A DNA stretch of 64,000 bases from Pseudomonas sp. SORT22 (lineage in GTDB: Bacteria; Pseudomonadota; Gammaproteobacteria; Pseudomonadales; Pseudomonadaceae). Position 1 is the stretch's first letter, and every line of letters starts with the position of its first letter. The DNA is taken from contig NZ_CP071007.1 of assembly GCF_018417635.1 (NCBI RefSeq), positions 4,154,501 through 4,218,500 on the forward strand. The letters are read 5' to 3'. Below are positions 42,294-50,120 of the stretch, one piece after another. Below the pieces are notes generated by a model. That model had not been told where the DNA came from and did not search any database. It worked only from the letters and a program-made list of their open reading frames with translations. A program made the translations under genes and the position numbers.

Positions 42294-42988
42294 GGCTCGC
42301 GGAACAGCCCCTTGTACAGCGCGCCGCCGATCACCGCCCCGATCAGCGGCGCCACCCAGAACAGCCACAGCTGCTGCAACGCCCAGCCGCCGACGAAAAT
42401 CGCCGGGCCGGTGCTGCGCGCAGGGTTCACCGAGGTATTGGTGACCGGTATCGAGATCAGGTGGATCAAGGTCAGGGCCAGGCCGATGGCAATCGGTGCA
42501 AAGCCTGCCGGGGCACGGCTGTCGGTGGCGCCCATGATGATCAGGATGAACATCGCGGTCATCACCACTTCACTGGCAAAGCCTGCCGCCAATGAGTAGC
42601 CGCCGGGGGAATGCTCGGCATAGCCGTTGGACGCCAGCCCCGCCGACAACTCGAAACCGGCCTTGCCGCTGGCAATGAAGTAGATCACCGCCGCACCGAG
42701 AATTGCCCCGATCACCTGGGCGATGACGTAGGGCAGCAGGTCTTTGAGTGGAAACCGCCCACCCACCACCAGCCCGACCGACACTGCGGGGTTGAGGTGG
42801 CATCCGGAAATATGGCCAATGGCGAAAGCCATGGTCAGCACGGTCAGGCCGAAGGCCATGGCCACTCCGACCAGGCCGATACCAATGGGGAACGAGGCGG
42901 CAATCACCGCACTGCCGCAGCCACCCACCACCAGCCAGAACGTCCCGATCAGTTCAGCACCCATGCGTTTGCTCAGGGGCATCGACAT
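42290..42988 (-). CDS. aqpZ: Aquaporin Z (water channel)
   Basis: 232-residue MIP-family channel with six membrane helices and both NPA motifs (HLNPAVS, SVNPARS). The selectivity-filter residues of AqpZ appear conserved: Phe in VAMAFGL, His in TLIHLIS, Thr in PVTNTS and Arg after the second NPA. This indicates water rather than urea or glycerol transport, although it lies inside the purine cluster. Confidence 0.95.
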   Translation of the reverse strand: MSMPLSKRMGAELIGTFWLVVGGCGSAVIAASFPIGIGLVGVAMAFGLTVLTMAFAIGHISGCHLNPAVSVGLVVGGRFPLKDLLPYVIAQVIGAILGAAVIYFIASGKAGFELSAGLASNGYAEHSPGGYSLAAGFASEVVMTAMFILIIMGATDSRAPAGFAPIAIGLALTLIHLISIPVTNTSVNPARSTGPAIFVGGWALQQLWLFWVAPLIGAVIGGALYKGLFREP

Positions 42989-43113
42989 ATACCAGTCCTC
43001 AAGTAGTTGAAGTTCTACGCAAAGCGCGCAAGCCCAACTGCTTGATGAAGGTTTGCGGTGGATCAGGTGAGAATCTAGCAGAGGCTGGATAACCTGCCAG
43101 TGGCCTGAAACGC

Positions 43114-43134
43114 ATCGCGGGGCAAGCCCCGCTA
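43114..43134. repeat. Single REP unit
   Basis: ATCGCGGGGCAAGCCCCGCT between aqpZ and the GntR gene; an unpaired member of the family at 6380. Confidence 0.7.
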
Positions 43135-43151
43135 TTTGATGTTACTGGCCT

Positions 43152-43919
43152 TCAACCCTTGAGCGGTGCAACCCCACCCCGCTTCTTGGTTTGCAGCAGG
43201 TGCGAGAACACCGCGTGCAGGTCATCCGAAGCGCTGTCTTCGTCGAGGTTGAGCTTGCTGTCGATGTGGTCCATGTGGTGCATCATCAGGCTCACCGCCT
43301 GGTTGACGTCACGGGCCTCGATGGCGTCGATCAGCTGCATGTGCTCGTCGTAGGAGCAGTGCGAGCGGTTGCCGCTTTCGTACTGGGCGATGATCAGCGA
43401 GGTTTGCGACACCAGGCTGCGCTGGAAGCTGATCAACGGGGCGTTGCCCGCCGCTTCCGCCAGTTTCAGGTGGAACTCGCCAGACAGGCGAATGCCGGCA
43501 CCGCGATCGCCACGGGAGAAGCTGTCGCGCTCTTCGCGGACCATCTGGCGCAGTTCGTTGAGTTGCTCGGCGGTGGCGTGCTCGACCGCAAGCTCGGTGA
43601 TCGCGCGCTCTACCATGCGCCGCGAGAAGAACACCTGGCGGGCCTCTTCGACCGTCGGGCTGGCCACTACCGCGCCGCGGTTGGGCCGCAGCAGCACCAC
43701 GCTTTCGTGGGCCAGGCGCGACAGCGCGCGACGGATGATGGTGCGGCTGACGCCGAAGATCTCGCCCAGGGCTTCCTCGCTCAACTTGGTACCCGGCGCC
43801 AGACGCTGCTCGAGGATGGCCTCGAAAATGTGCGCGTAGACGATATCGTCCTGGGTTCCGCTACGACCGGCCTTGCCGGTACGCACTGGTTTCTTGAGAG
43901 GTTGCAGCTGTTCGTTCAT
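43152..43919 (-). CDS. GntR family regulator (FCD type), likely purine-catabolism regulator
   Basis: 255 residues: an N-terminal basic tail, winged helix-turn-helix (LGEIFGVSRTIIRRALSRL, about 50-70) and an FCD domain with conserved metal/ligand residues (EFHLKLAEAAGN). ATG 43919 is preferred; the upstream frame extension is unlikely. Divergent from the azgA-like permease; the shared gap holds TTGTACACAG (44027) and TTGTATACAA (44125). Because the same palindrome recurs before uraH, puuE, glcG-like and gcl, this is the best candidate for their common regulator. Confidence 0.88.
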   Translation of the reverse strand: MNEQLQPLKKPVRTGKAGRSGTQDDIVYAHIFEAILEQRLAPGTKLSEEALGEIFGVSRTIIRRALSRLAHESVVLLRPNRGAVVASPTVEEARQVFFSRRMVERAITELAVEHATAEQLNELRQMVREERDSFSRGDRGAGIRLSGEFHLKLAEAAGNAPLISFQRSLVSQTSLIIAQYESGNRSHCSYDEHMQLIDAIEARDVNQAVSLMMHHMDHIDSKLNLDEDSASDDLHAVFSHLLQTKKRGGVAPLKG

Positions 43920-44026
43920 GGGCACTCGAGCACGGAGATCCGCCAGTCGGACCCTGACTGTAATACCAGCCAGAGGGGCGATGGCAAGTCCTGGTAAGAA
44001 AATTAAACGATTAAGGTATTGGCACA

Positions 44027-44036
44027 TTGTACACAG
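44027..44036. promoter_or_regulatory. Near copy of the TTGTATACAA operator, GntR side
   Basis: TTGTACACAG, two differences from TTGTATACAA, about 110 bases upstream of the GntR start. Consistent with autoregulation. Confidence 0.45.
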
Positions 44037-44123
44037 CCGCAGGGATTTCTGCAGGTGCCGATGGCCTTTATAGCTACGCCTGCAAATTATCTGGCCACAA
44101 CAACGAAAACATTATTTGCATTC

Positions 44124-44135
44124 TTTGTATACAAA
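44124..44135. promoter_or_regulatory. TTGTATACAA operator upstream of the AzgA-type permease
   Basis: TTTGTATACAAA, a perfect palindrome. The core is the FadR-subfamily GntR type (T-N-G-T...A-C-N-A). It lies in the shared promoter gap of the GntR regulator and the permease. Confidence 0.7.
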
Positions 44136-44159
44136 CGCATAATCCATCCGTGCAACTTC

Positions 44160-44175
44160 CTGACCCAGAAGTCAA
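44160..44175. promoter_or_regulatory. Second shared palindrome (xdhA-type box)
   Basis: CTGACCCAGAAGTCAA differs at three positions from the perfect CTGACCCAAAGGTCAG before xdhA, and both are preceded by TTC and followed by a short A-rich stretch. Likely a site for a regulator shared by xdhA and this permease. Confidence 0.5.
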
Positions 44176-44279
44176 CAAACGGTCCGGTGGCCTGCCATCC
44201 CATCCGCCTCACAGAGCCCCCCCAGTGCGTGCGCAGGACTGGTTCTGGAAAACAAGAAAAGACTTGAGGAGTACACGCT

Positions 44280-45629
44280 GTGGAAAGCCGCAAATCCGAC
44301 GCCCCTACGCTGGATCTTGCCCCACCGCTCGAAACGAGCTGGCTGGAGCGGATTTTCAAACTCAAGCTACATGGCACCACCGTCAAAACCGAGATGATCG
44401 CCGGGTTGACCACCTTCATCACCATGGCCTACATCATTTTCGTCAACCCCAACATCATGGCCGATGCCGGCATCGATCACGGTGCGGCATTTGTCGCCAC
44501 CTGCATCGCTGCCGCCCTCGGCTGCCTGTTGATGGGCCTGTACGCCAACTGGCCGGTCGGCCTGGCACCGGGCATGGGCCTGAACGCCTTCTTTACCTAC
44601 ACCGTGGTCGGGACCATGGGCTACACCTGGGAAGCCGCGCTGGGCGCGGTATTTGTCTCCGGGGTGCTGTTCATGCTGCTGACTTTGTCGCGGGTGCGCG
44701 AATGGCTGCTCAACAGCATTCCGGTCAGCCTGCGCCATGCCATGGGTGCCGGCGTCGGATTGTTCCTCGGACTGATCGGTCTTAAAACCGCAGGGATTGT
44801 CGTCGACAGCCCGGCGACCCTGATCAAGCTCGGCTCGCTGCACGAGCCCGGCCCGCTGCTGGCAGCCATCTGCTTTCTGATGATCGCGGTGCTCAGCTAC
44901 CACCGGGTGTTCGGCGCGATCCTGATCAGCATCATCAGCGTCACCCTCGCCGGCTGGGGCCTGGGCCTGGTCGAGTACGGCGGCTTGTTCTCGCTGCCGC
45001 CGAGCCTGGCACCGACCTGGATGGCCATGGATGTTGCCGGGGTGTTCAACGTCAGCATGATCGCGGTGGTGTTTGCCTTCCTCTTCGTGCACATGTTCGA
45101 CACCGCCGGCACCCTGATGGGCGTAGCCCAGCGGGCCGGCCTGGTGAATGCCGACGGGCGCATCGAGAACCTGTCGCGGGCGCTTAAAGCAGACAGCGCC
45201 TCGAGCGTGTTCGGCGCGGTGGTTGGTGTACCGCCGGTGACCAGCTATGTAGAGAGCGCGGCAGGTGTCGCCGCCGGCGGCCGTACCGGGCTGACTGCGG
45301 TGGTAGTCGGCCTGTTCTTTATCGCCGCCATGTTCTTCGCCCCGCTGGCCGGGATGATTCCTGCCTACGCCACCGCTGGCGCGCTGATCTATGTGGCGAT
45401 GCTGATGATGGGCAGCATGGCCCACATCAACTGGGATGAAGCCACTGACAGCATCCCGGCGATCGTCACCGCGATCATGATGCCGCTGACCTTCTCGGTC
45501 GCCGACGGCATCGCCCTGGGCTTTATCACCTATGTGGTGCTCAAGGCCGGGACCGGACGCTACAAGGAGATCTCGGCCAGCCTGTGGGTGCTGACGGCGA
45601 TCTTCATTGCCAAGTTCGTGTTCCTCTAA
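44280..45629 (+). CDS. AzgA-family (NCS2) purine permease
   Basis: 449 residues with about 12 membrane segments. Motifs of the AzgA branch are evident: GLTTFITMAYIIFVNP, GLAPGMGLNAFF and TSYVESAAGVAAGGRTGLTA. It imports adenine, guanine or hypoxanthine by proton symport. Start is GTG at 44280 behind GAGGAG. The substrate choice is inferred from family and from guaD/xdh nearby. Confidence 0.93.
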   Translation: MESRKSDAPTLDLAPPLETSWLERIFKLKLHGTTVKTEMIAGLTTFITMAYIIFVNPNIMADAGIDHGAAFVATCIAAALGCLLMGLYANWPVGLAPGMGLNAFFTYTVVGTMGYTWEAALGAVFVSGVLFMLLTLSRVREWLLNSIPVSLRHAMGAGVGLFLGLIGLKTAGIVVDSPATLIKLGSLHEPGPLLAAICFLMIAVLSYHRVFGAILISIISVTLAGWGLGLVEYGGLFSLPPSLAPTWMAMDVAGVFNVSMIAVVFAFLFVHMFDTAGTLMGVAQRAGLVNADGRIENLSRALKADSASSVFGAVVGVPPVTSYVESAAGVAAGGRTGLTAVVVGLFFIAAMFFAPLAGMIPAYATAGALIYVAMLMMGSMAHINWDEATDSIPAIVTAIMMPLTFSVADGIALGFITYVVLKAGTGRYKEISASLWVLTAIFIAKFVFL

Positions 45630-45651
45630 CACGGCACACTGCGACAACAGG

Positions 45652-45680
45652 GCCTCACCTTCGGGTGGGGCTTTTTGTTG
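45652..45680 (+). terminator. Terminator of the permease gene
   Basis: Stem GCCTCACC / GGTGGGGC around a TTCG tetraloop, followed by TTTTT, 22 bases after the stop. Confidence 0.85.
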
Positions 45681-45694
45681 TGTGTGAGGGACCT

Positions 45695-45728
45695 ATCGCG
45701 GGTCAAGCCCGCTCCTACACCCGCGATG
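45695..45728. repeat. Short REP-like pair
   Basis: ATCGCGGGTCAAGCCCGCTC followed closely by CCGCGAT; an abbreviated pair without a loop. Confidence 0.65.
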
Positions 45729-45749
45729 AGGCCGCAGAAAAATCACAGG

Positions 45750-45780
45750 CAAAAAAAAGCCCGCAGTGTGAGCGGGCAAG
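45750..45780 (-). terminator. Terminator of uraH
   Basis: On the minus strand GCCCGC-TCACACT-GCGGGC is followed by a run of eight T. It starts about 30 bases past the uraH stop. Confidence 0.85.
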
Positions 45781-45809
45781 GGACCTACGAAGATTCTTCT
45801 AGCGACCAA

Positions 45810-46163
45810 CTAGCTTCCACGATAGGTCGAGTAACTGTACGGCGAGATCAACAGCGGCACGTGGTAGTGATCCTGTTCGGCGCTGATGCCGAAACGCAGT
45901 ACCACCACGTCAAGAAAAGCAGGCTCGGGCAGTTGTACGCCGCGGGCACGGTAGTAGTCGCCGGCGCTGAACTGCAGCTGGTAAACGCCGCTGCGGTAAT
46001 CATCGCCTTGCAGCAGCGGTGCGTCGCAACGGCCATCGCTGTTGGTCAGGGTAGTGTTCACCAGTTCCAGCTGCTGGCCTTCGACCCGGTAGAGCTCGAC
46101 CTTGATCGAGCTGCCAGGGCAGCCATGAGCGGCATCCAGTACATGCGTGGTCAAACGTCCCAT
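45810..46163 (-). CDS. uraH: 5-hydroxyisourate hydrolase (transthyretin-like)
   Basis: 117 residues. Transthyretin fold with the N-terminal LTTHVLDAAHG motif (catalytic His) and the diagnostic C-terminal YRGS tetrapeptide. It hydrolyses 5-hydroxyisourate, the product of urate oxidase, to OHCU. Divergent from puuE; the gap holds two copies of the GntR-type palindrome. Confidence 0.97.
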   Translation of the reverse strand: MGRLTTHVLDAAHGCPGSSIKVELYRVEGQQLELVNTTLTNSDGRCDAPLLQGDDYRSGVYQLQFSAGDYYRARGVQLPEPAFLDVVVLRFGISAEQDHYHVPLLISPYSYSTYRGS

Positions 46164-46561
46164 TGCTTGCTCGCCTCTGTTCTATCTGTGGGCAAAAAAT
46201 ACCCGCACGCCAGCGTCAGGAAGCCCGACAACGTGCGGCTGTCGGATTATTAAGACATTTTTCTATGAAATTGTACACAATAATTCGGTATTCTTTCCTG
46301 GCACGCCGCTCATCCCCTGTAAATAGGCCATCAGTCGCAAAACCACGCCAATAGCCGACGCATCCGTCATTAGCTGACCGATCAGGCAGGTTTCTTGCAG
46401 GGCTCCTTATAGAGGTGGGAGTGGCCAAAAAGGCAAAGAAAAGCGAAAAAACAGGCTTACAAATCGCAAACAAAGTTGTATACAATCATTCCATCGTCGT
46501 GGCCGATACCCTACCCGGGTACCCACGCCCTCCGTATTCACGTACAAGAAGGAAGACTGCA
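46164..46561. promoter_or_regulatory. Divergent uraH/puuE control region with two operators
   Basis: 398 bases without a credible gene. TTGTACACAA at 46271-46280 is 108 bases upstream of uraH, and TTGTATACAA at 46476-46485 is 77 bases upstream of puuE. The region is AT-rich around both sites. AAGGAAG at 46552 region serves as the puuE ribosome binding site. Confidence 0.65.
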
Positions 46562-47488
46562 GTGAGCGCTGATTACCCTCGCGACCTGATCGGTTACGGC
46601 AACACCCCACCTCATCCGCGCTGGCCGGGGAATGCCCGCATTGCTTTGTCTTTCGTGCTCAACTACGAAGAAGGTGGCGAACGCAACATCCTTCACGGTG
46701 ACAAAGAGTCCGAAGCCTTCCTCTCGGAAATGGTCGCCGCCCAGCCGCTGCAGGGCGCGCGCAACATGAGCATGGAATCGCTGTACGAGTACGGCAGCCG
46801 TGCCGGCGTCTGGCGCCTGCTCAAGCTGTTCAAGGACACCGGCGTGCCGCTGACCATCTTCGCCGTGGCCATGGCCGCCCAGCGCCATCCGGACGTGATC
46901 CGCGCCATGGTCGAAGCCGGCCACGAGATCTGCAGCCACGGCTACCGCTGGATCGACTACCAGAACATGGACGAGGCCCAGGAACGCGAGCACATGCTCG
47001 AAGCCATCCGCATCCTCACCGAACTCACTGGTGAACGGCCGCTGGGCTGGTACACCGGCCGTACCGGGCCGAACACCCGGCGCCTGGTGATGGAGGAAGG
47101 CGGCTTCCTCTACGACAGCGACACCTACGACGACGACCTGCCTTACTGGGAACGCAACAACCCCACCGACAAGCCGCACCTGGTGATCCCCTACACCCTG
47201 GACACCAATGACATGCGCTTCACCCAGGTACAGGGTTTCAATTGCGGCGAGCAGTTCTTCCAGTACCTCAAGGACGCCTTCGATGTGCTCTACGAAGAAG
47301 GCGCCGAGGCGCCGAAAATGCTCTCGATCGGCCTGCACTGCCGCCTGATCGGTCGCCCGGCGCGCCTGGCTGCGCTCAAGCGCTTCGTCGAGTACGCCAA
47401 GAGCCATGACCAGGTCTGGTTCGCCCGGCGCGTGGACATCGCCCGTCACTGGCATGCCACCCACCCTTTCCAAGCCGAGAACGCCTAA
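46562..47488 (+). CDS. puuE: Allantoinase PuuE (polysaccharide-deacetylase family)
   Basis: 308 residues, NodB/polysaccharide deacetylase fold, closely matching P. fluorescens PuuE, a metal-independent allantoinase. Recognisable stretches: LSFVLNYEEGGE, EICSHGYRWIDY, GWYTGRTGPNTRR and YTLDTNDMRF. It opens allantoin to allantoate. GTG at 46562 (MSADYPRDLIGYG) follows AAGGAAG and gives family length; the 49-residue in-frame extension crosses the operator and is rejected. TAATG overlap with uraD. Confidence 0.95.
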   Translation: MSADYPRDLIGYGNTPPHPRWPGNARIALSFVLNYEEGGERNILHGDKESEAFLSEMVAAQPLQGARNMSMESLYEYGSRAGVWRLLKLFKDTGVPLTIFAVAMAAQRHPDVIRAMVEAGHEICSHGYRWIDYQNMDEAQEREHMLEAIRILTELTGERPLGWYTGRTGPNTRRLVMEEGGFLYDSDTYDDDLPYWERNNPTDKPHLVIPYTLDTNDMRFTQVQGFNCGEQFFQYLKDAFDVLYEEGAEAPKMLSIGLHCRLIGRPARLAALKRFVEYAKSHDQVWFARRVDIARHWHATHPFQAENA

Positions 47489-48003
47489 TGACCGCATTCA
47501 AGACCCTGAAGCCTTCGACCCTGGACCGCACAGCGTTTGTCGAAGCCTTCGCCGACATCTACGAACACTCGCCATGGGTTGCCGAAAAGGCCTACGACCT
47601 CGGCCAGTTGCACGAAGCCGACCAGATCGAAGCCCTGCACCAGCGCATGAGCGACATCCTCCTGAGCGCCGACCACGCCGCCCAGCTGGCGCTGATCAAT
47701 GCTCACCCGGACCTCGCCGGCAAGGCCGCGATCCAGGGTGAGCTGACCGAATCGAGCACCAATGAACAGGCCGGCGCCGGTATCCACCAGTGCACCGCCG
47801 AAGAGTTCGAGCGTTTCACCGAACTCAACGATGCCTACAAAGAAAAGTTCAAGTTCCCGTTCATCATGGCGGTCAAAGGCAGTAACCGGCACCAGATCCT
47901 CGCCGCCTTTGAAAAGCGCATCCACAACTCGGTCGAGGCCGAGTTCAAGGAAGCGCTGGCGCAGATCAACCTGATTGCCCTGTTCCGCCTGCTGCAGCTT
48001 TAA
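47488..48003 (+). CDS. uraD: OHCU decarboxylase
   Basis: 171 residues. Catalytic His73 in the conserved INAHPDLAGK motif and the FKFPFIMAVKG stretch are present. It decarboxylates 2-oxo-4-hydroxy-4-carboxy-5-ureidoimidazoline to S-allantoin. Its ATG overlaps the puuE stop. Confidence 0.96.
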   Translation: MTAFKTLKPSTLDRTAFVEAFADIYEHSPWVAEKAYDLGQLHEADQIEALHQRMSDILLSADHAAQLALINAHPDLAGKAAIQGELTESSTNEQAGAGIHQCTAEEFERFTELNDAYKEKFKFPFIMAVKGSNRHQILAAFEKRIHNSVEAEFKEALAQINLIALFRLLQL

Positions 48004-48107
48004 GGGCGTCGACCGCCGGGCTGGCCCGAGTGCGCGACGCGAGCGTACCCAGGGCCTGACCGGCGCCACAACGGCACCCTCCACAACACAGAATAAAGAG
48101 AATCCGC
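48004..48107 (+). other. Gap where allantoicase (alc) is found in P. aeruginosa
   Basis: 104 bases between uraD and allA. In P. aeruginosa alc sits here; no alc reading frame exists in this window. One frame (48006-48059) reads STAGLARVRDASVPRA and stop, faintly like the GGVSRLR end of allantoicases, but this is too short to call a remnant. AAAGAG at 48092-48097 can serve allA. Confidence 0.4.
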
Positions 48108-48611
48108 ATGCGCACTTTAGTGATTGAGCCCCTGAGCAAAGAAGCCTTCGCCCCTTTCGGTGACGTGATCGAAACCGACGGCAGCGACCACTTCATGATC
48201 AACAACGGCTCGACCATGCGCTTCCATCGTCTGGCCACGGTCGAAACCGCACAACCCGACGACAAGGCGATCATCAGCATCTTCCGCGCCGATGCGCAGG
48301 ACATGCCCCTGACCGTACGCATGCTGGAGCGCCATCCGCAGGGCAGCCAGGCTTTCATTCCGCTGCTCGGCAACCCCTTTCTGATCGTGGTCGCGCCCGT
48401 TGGCGATGCACCTGTATCAGGCCTGGTCCGTGCCTTCATCAGTAATGGAAGGCAGGGCATCAATTACCATCGCGGCGTCTGGCACCACCCGGTGCTGACG
48501 ATCGAAAAGCGGGATGACTTCCTGGTGGTTGATCGCAGTGGCACTGGCAACAACTGCGATGAGCATTTTTTCAATGAGGATGAGCAATTGATCCTCGCCC
48601 CCCACCAATAA
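48108..48611 (+). CDS. allA: Ureidoglycolate lyase
   Basis: 167 residues, AllA family: FAPFGDVIETDG near the start, MLERHPQGSQAFIPL and NYHRGVWHHPV with the conserved His residues. It cleaves ureidoglycolate to glyoxylate and urea, which links purine breakdown to the gcl pathway at 58.6 kb. Confidence 0.95.
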   Translation: MRTLVIEPLSKEAFAPFGDVIETDGSDHFMINNGSTMRFHRLATVETAQPDDKAIISIFRADAQDMPLTVRMLERHPQGSQAFIPLLGNPFLIVVAPVGDAPVSGLVRAFISNGRQGINYHRGVWHHPVLTIEKRDDFLVVDRSGTGNNCDEHFFNEDEQLILAPHQ

Positions 48612-48661
48612 GAGAAGACCTGAGCGCCCGGCTACAGGGTGCCAGGGTAGAGGTAAAGACT

Positions 48662-49987
48662 GTGGAAGCACATCTGTTGGAATGGCTGAACCTGAGCGTG
48701 CGTTGGGTTCACATGATCACTGGCGTGGCATGGATTGGCGCGTCGTTCTACTTTGTCTGGCTGGAAAACAACCTCAACCGGGCTAACCCGCGCGACGGTC
48801 TGTCCGGCGATCTCTGGGCGATTCACGGTGGCGGGATCTACCACCTGGAGAAGTACAAGTTGGCTCCGCCAAAAATGCCGGAGAACCTGCACTGGTTCAA
48901 ATGGGAAGCCTACTTCACCTGGATGTCGGGTATCGCCCTGCTGTGCCTGGTGTTCTACTGGAACCCGACCCTCTACCTGCTGGCCCCTGGCAGCACCCTG
49001 AGCGGTGGTGAAGGGATTGCCATCGGTGTCGGTTCGCTGATCGCCGGCTGGTTCATCTACGACTTCCTCTGTGACTCGCCACTGGGCAAGCGCCCTGGCC
49101 TGCTCGGCCTGGTCCTGTTCGTGCTGGTCATTGCCGCCTGCTACGGCTTCAGCCAGGTGTTCAGCGGCCGCGGCGCGTACCTGCACACCGGCGCGATCAT
49201 CGGCACCATCATGGTCGGCAACGTGTTCCGCATCATCATGCCGGCCCAGCGTCAGCTGGTGGCCGCCATCGAAGCCAACCAGACCCCCGACCCGCTGCTG
49301 CCGGCCAAGGGCCTGCTGCGTTCGCGACACAACAACTACTTCACCCTGCCGGTGCTGTTCATCATGATCAGCAACCACTTCCCGAGCACCTATGGCAGCC
49401 AGTACAACTGGTTGATCCTGGGCGGTATCGCGGTGGCTGCGGTGTTGGTGCGTCACTACTTCAACACCCGTCATGACAGCAACAAGTACGCCTGGACCCT
49501 GCCGGTCGGCGCCCTGGCGATGATCTGCCTGGCTTACGTTACCGGCCCTGCGCCGATGCCGACTGCGCCACAGCAGGCCGCCGCCAAGGTTGAGTACCAG
49601 CCGCTGCCGGAAACCGCCCTGGGTGGCAAGACCGCTGCCGAGAAAGCCGCCGAACAAGCTGCCGCCCCTGCCCAGCCAGCCGCCCCTGCTGCTGCCCCGG
49701 CCGAGGCCACCGCCAAGCTCGACGATGCCGGTTTCGACAAGATCCACAGCGTCATCCAGGAACGCTGCGCGGTGTGCCATTCGGCCAAGCCGACCAGCCC
49801 GCTGTTCAGCGCCGCCCCTGCCGGGGTGATGCTCGATACCCCGCAGCAGATCCAGCAACAGGCCGCGCGCATCCAGGCGCAAGCGGTAGCCACGCAGATC
49901 ATGCCCCTGGGCAACATCACGCAGATGACCCAGCAGGAACGTGAACTGATTGGCGCCTGGGTCGCCAAGGGAGCACCGACCAACTAA
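48662..49987 (+). CDS. puuD: Membrane-bound urate oxidase with cytochrome c domain
   Basis: 441 residues. About eight membrane segments (1-305) form the PuuD urate oxidase core; an Ala/Pro-rich linker (about 312-355) leads to a C-terminal cytochrome c domain with C369-A-V-C372-H. PuuD proteins oxidise urate to 5-hydroxyisourate and pass electrons to the respiratory chain rather than directly to oxygen. Start is GTG at 48662. It completes the urate-to-allantoin steps with uraH and uraD. Confidence 0.95.
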   Translation: MEAHLLEWLNLSVRWVHMITGVAWIGASFYFVWLENNLNRANPRDGLSGDLWAIHGGGIYHLEKYKLAPPKMPENLHWFKWEAYFTWMSGIALLCLVFYWNPTLYLLAPGSTLSGGEGIAIGVGSLIAGWFIYDFLCDSPLGKRPGLLGLVLFVLVIAACYGFSQVFSGRGAYLHTGAIIGTIMVGNVFRIIMPAQRQLVAAIEANQTPDPLLPAKGLLRSRHNNYFTLPVLFIMISNHFPSTYGSQYNWLILGGIAVAAVLVRHYFNTRHDSNKYAWTLPVGALAMICLAYVTGPAPMPTAPQQAAAKVEYQPLPETALGGKTAAEKAAEQAAAPAQPAAPAAAPAEATAKLDDAGFDKIHSVIQERCAVCHSAKPTSPLFSAAPAGVMLDTPQQIQQQAARIQAQAVATQIMPLGNITQMTQQERELIGAWVAKGAPTN

Positions 49988-50095
49988 GGCAGCCGCAAGC
50001 TGCCAGCTGTAAGCGGCAAGCAAAAAAAAGCTGCAAGCCAAGCGCGACCTCCTGCTTCTTCTTGAAGCTTGGCGCTTGAAGCTTGCAGCTCCAAG
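49988..50095. repeat. Intergenic inverted repeat of the GCTTGAAGCTTGCAGCT type
   Basis: AGCTGCAAGCCAAGCGC and GCGCTTGAAGCTTGCAGCT face each other around about 30 bases. A related element is at 62131-62222. It follows the puuD stop directly. Confidence 0.65.
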
Positions 50096-50120
50096 AATAA
50101 AAACAAAACCGAGGTGTTGC

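Noticed and set aside
46415..46561. Longer puuE with 49 extra residues
   Set aside because: The extension crosses the operator and promoter; GTG 46562 has a good ribosome binding site and gives family length.
48006..48059. Allantoicase remnant
   Set aside because: Only a handful of similar residues; not enough to call a pseudogene.
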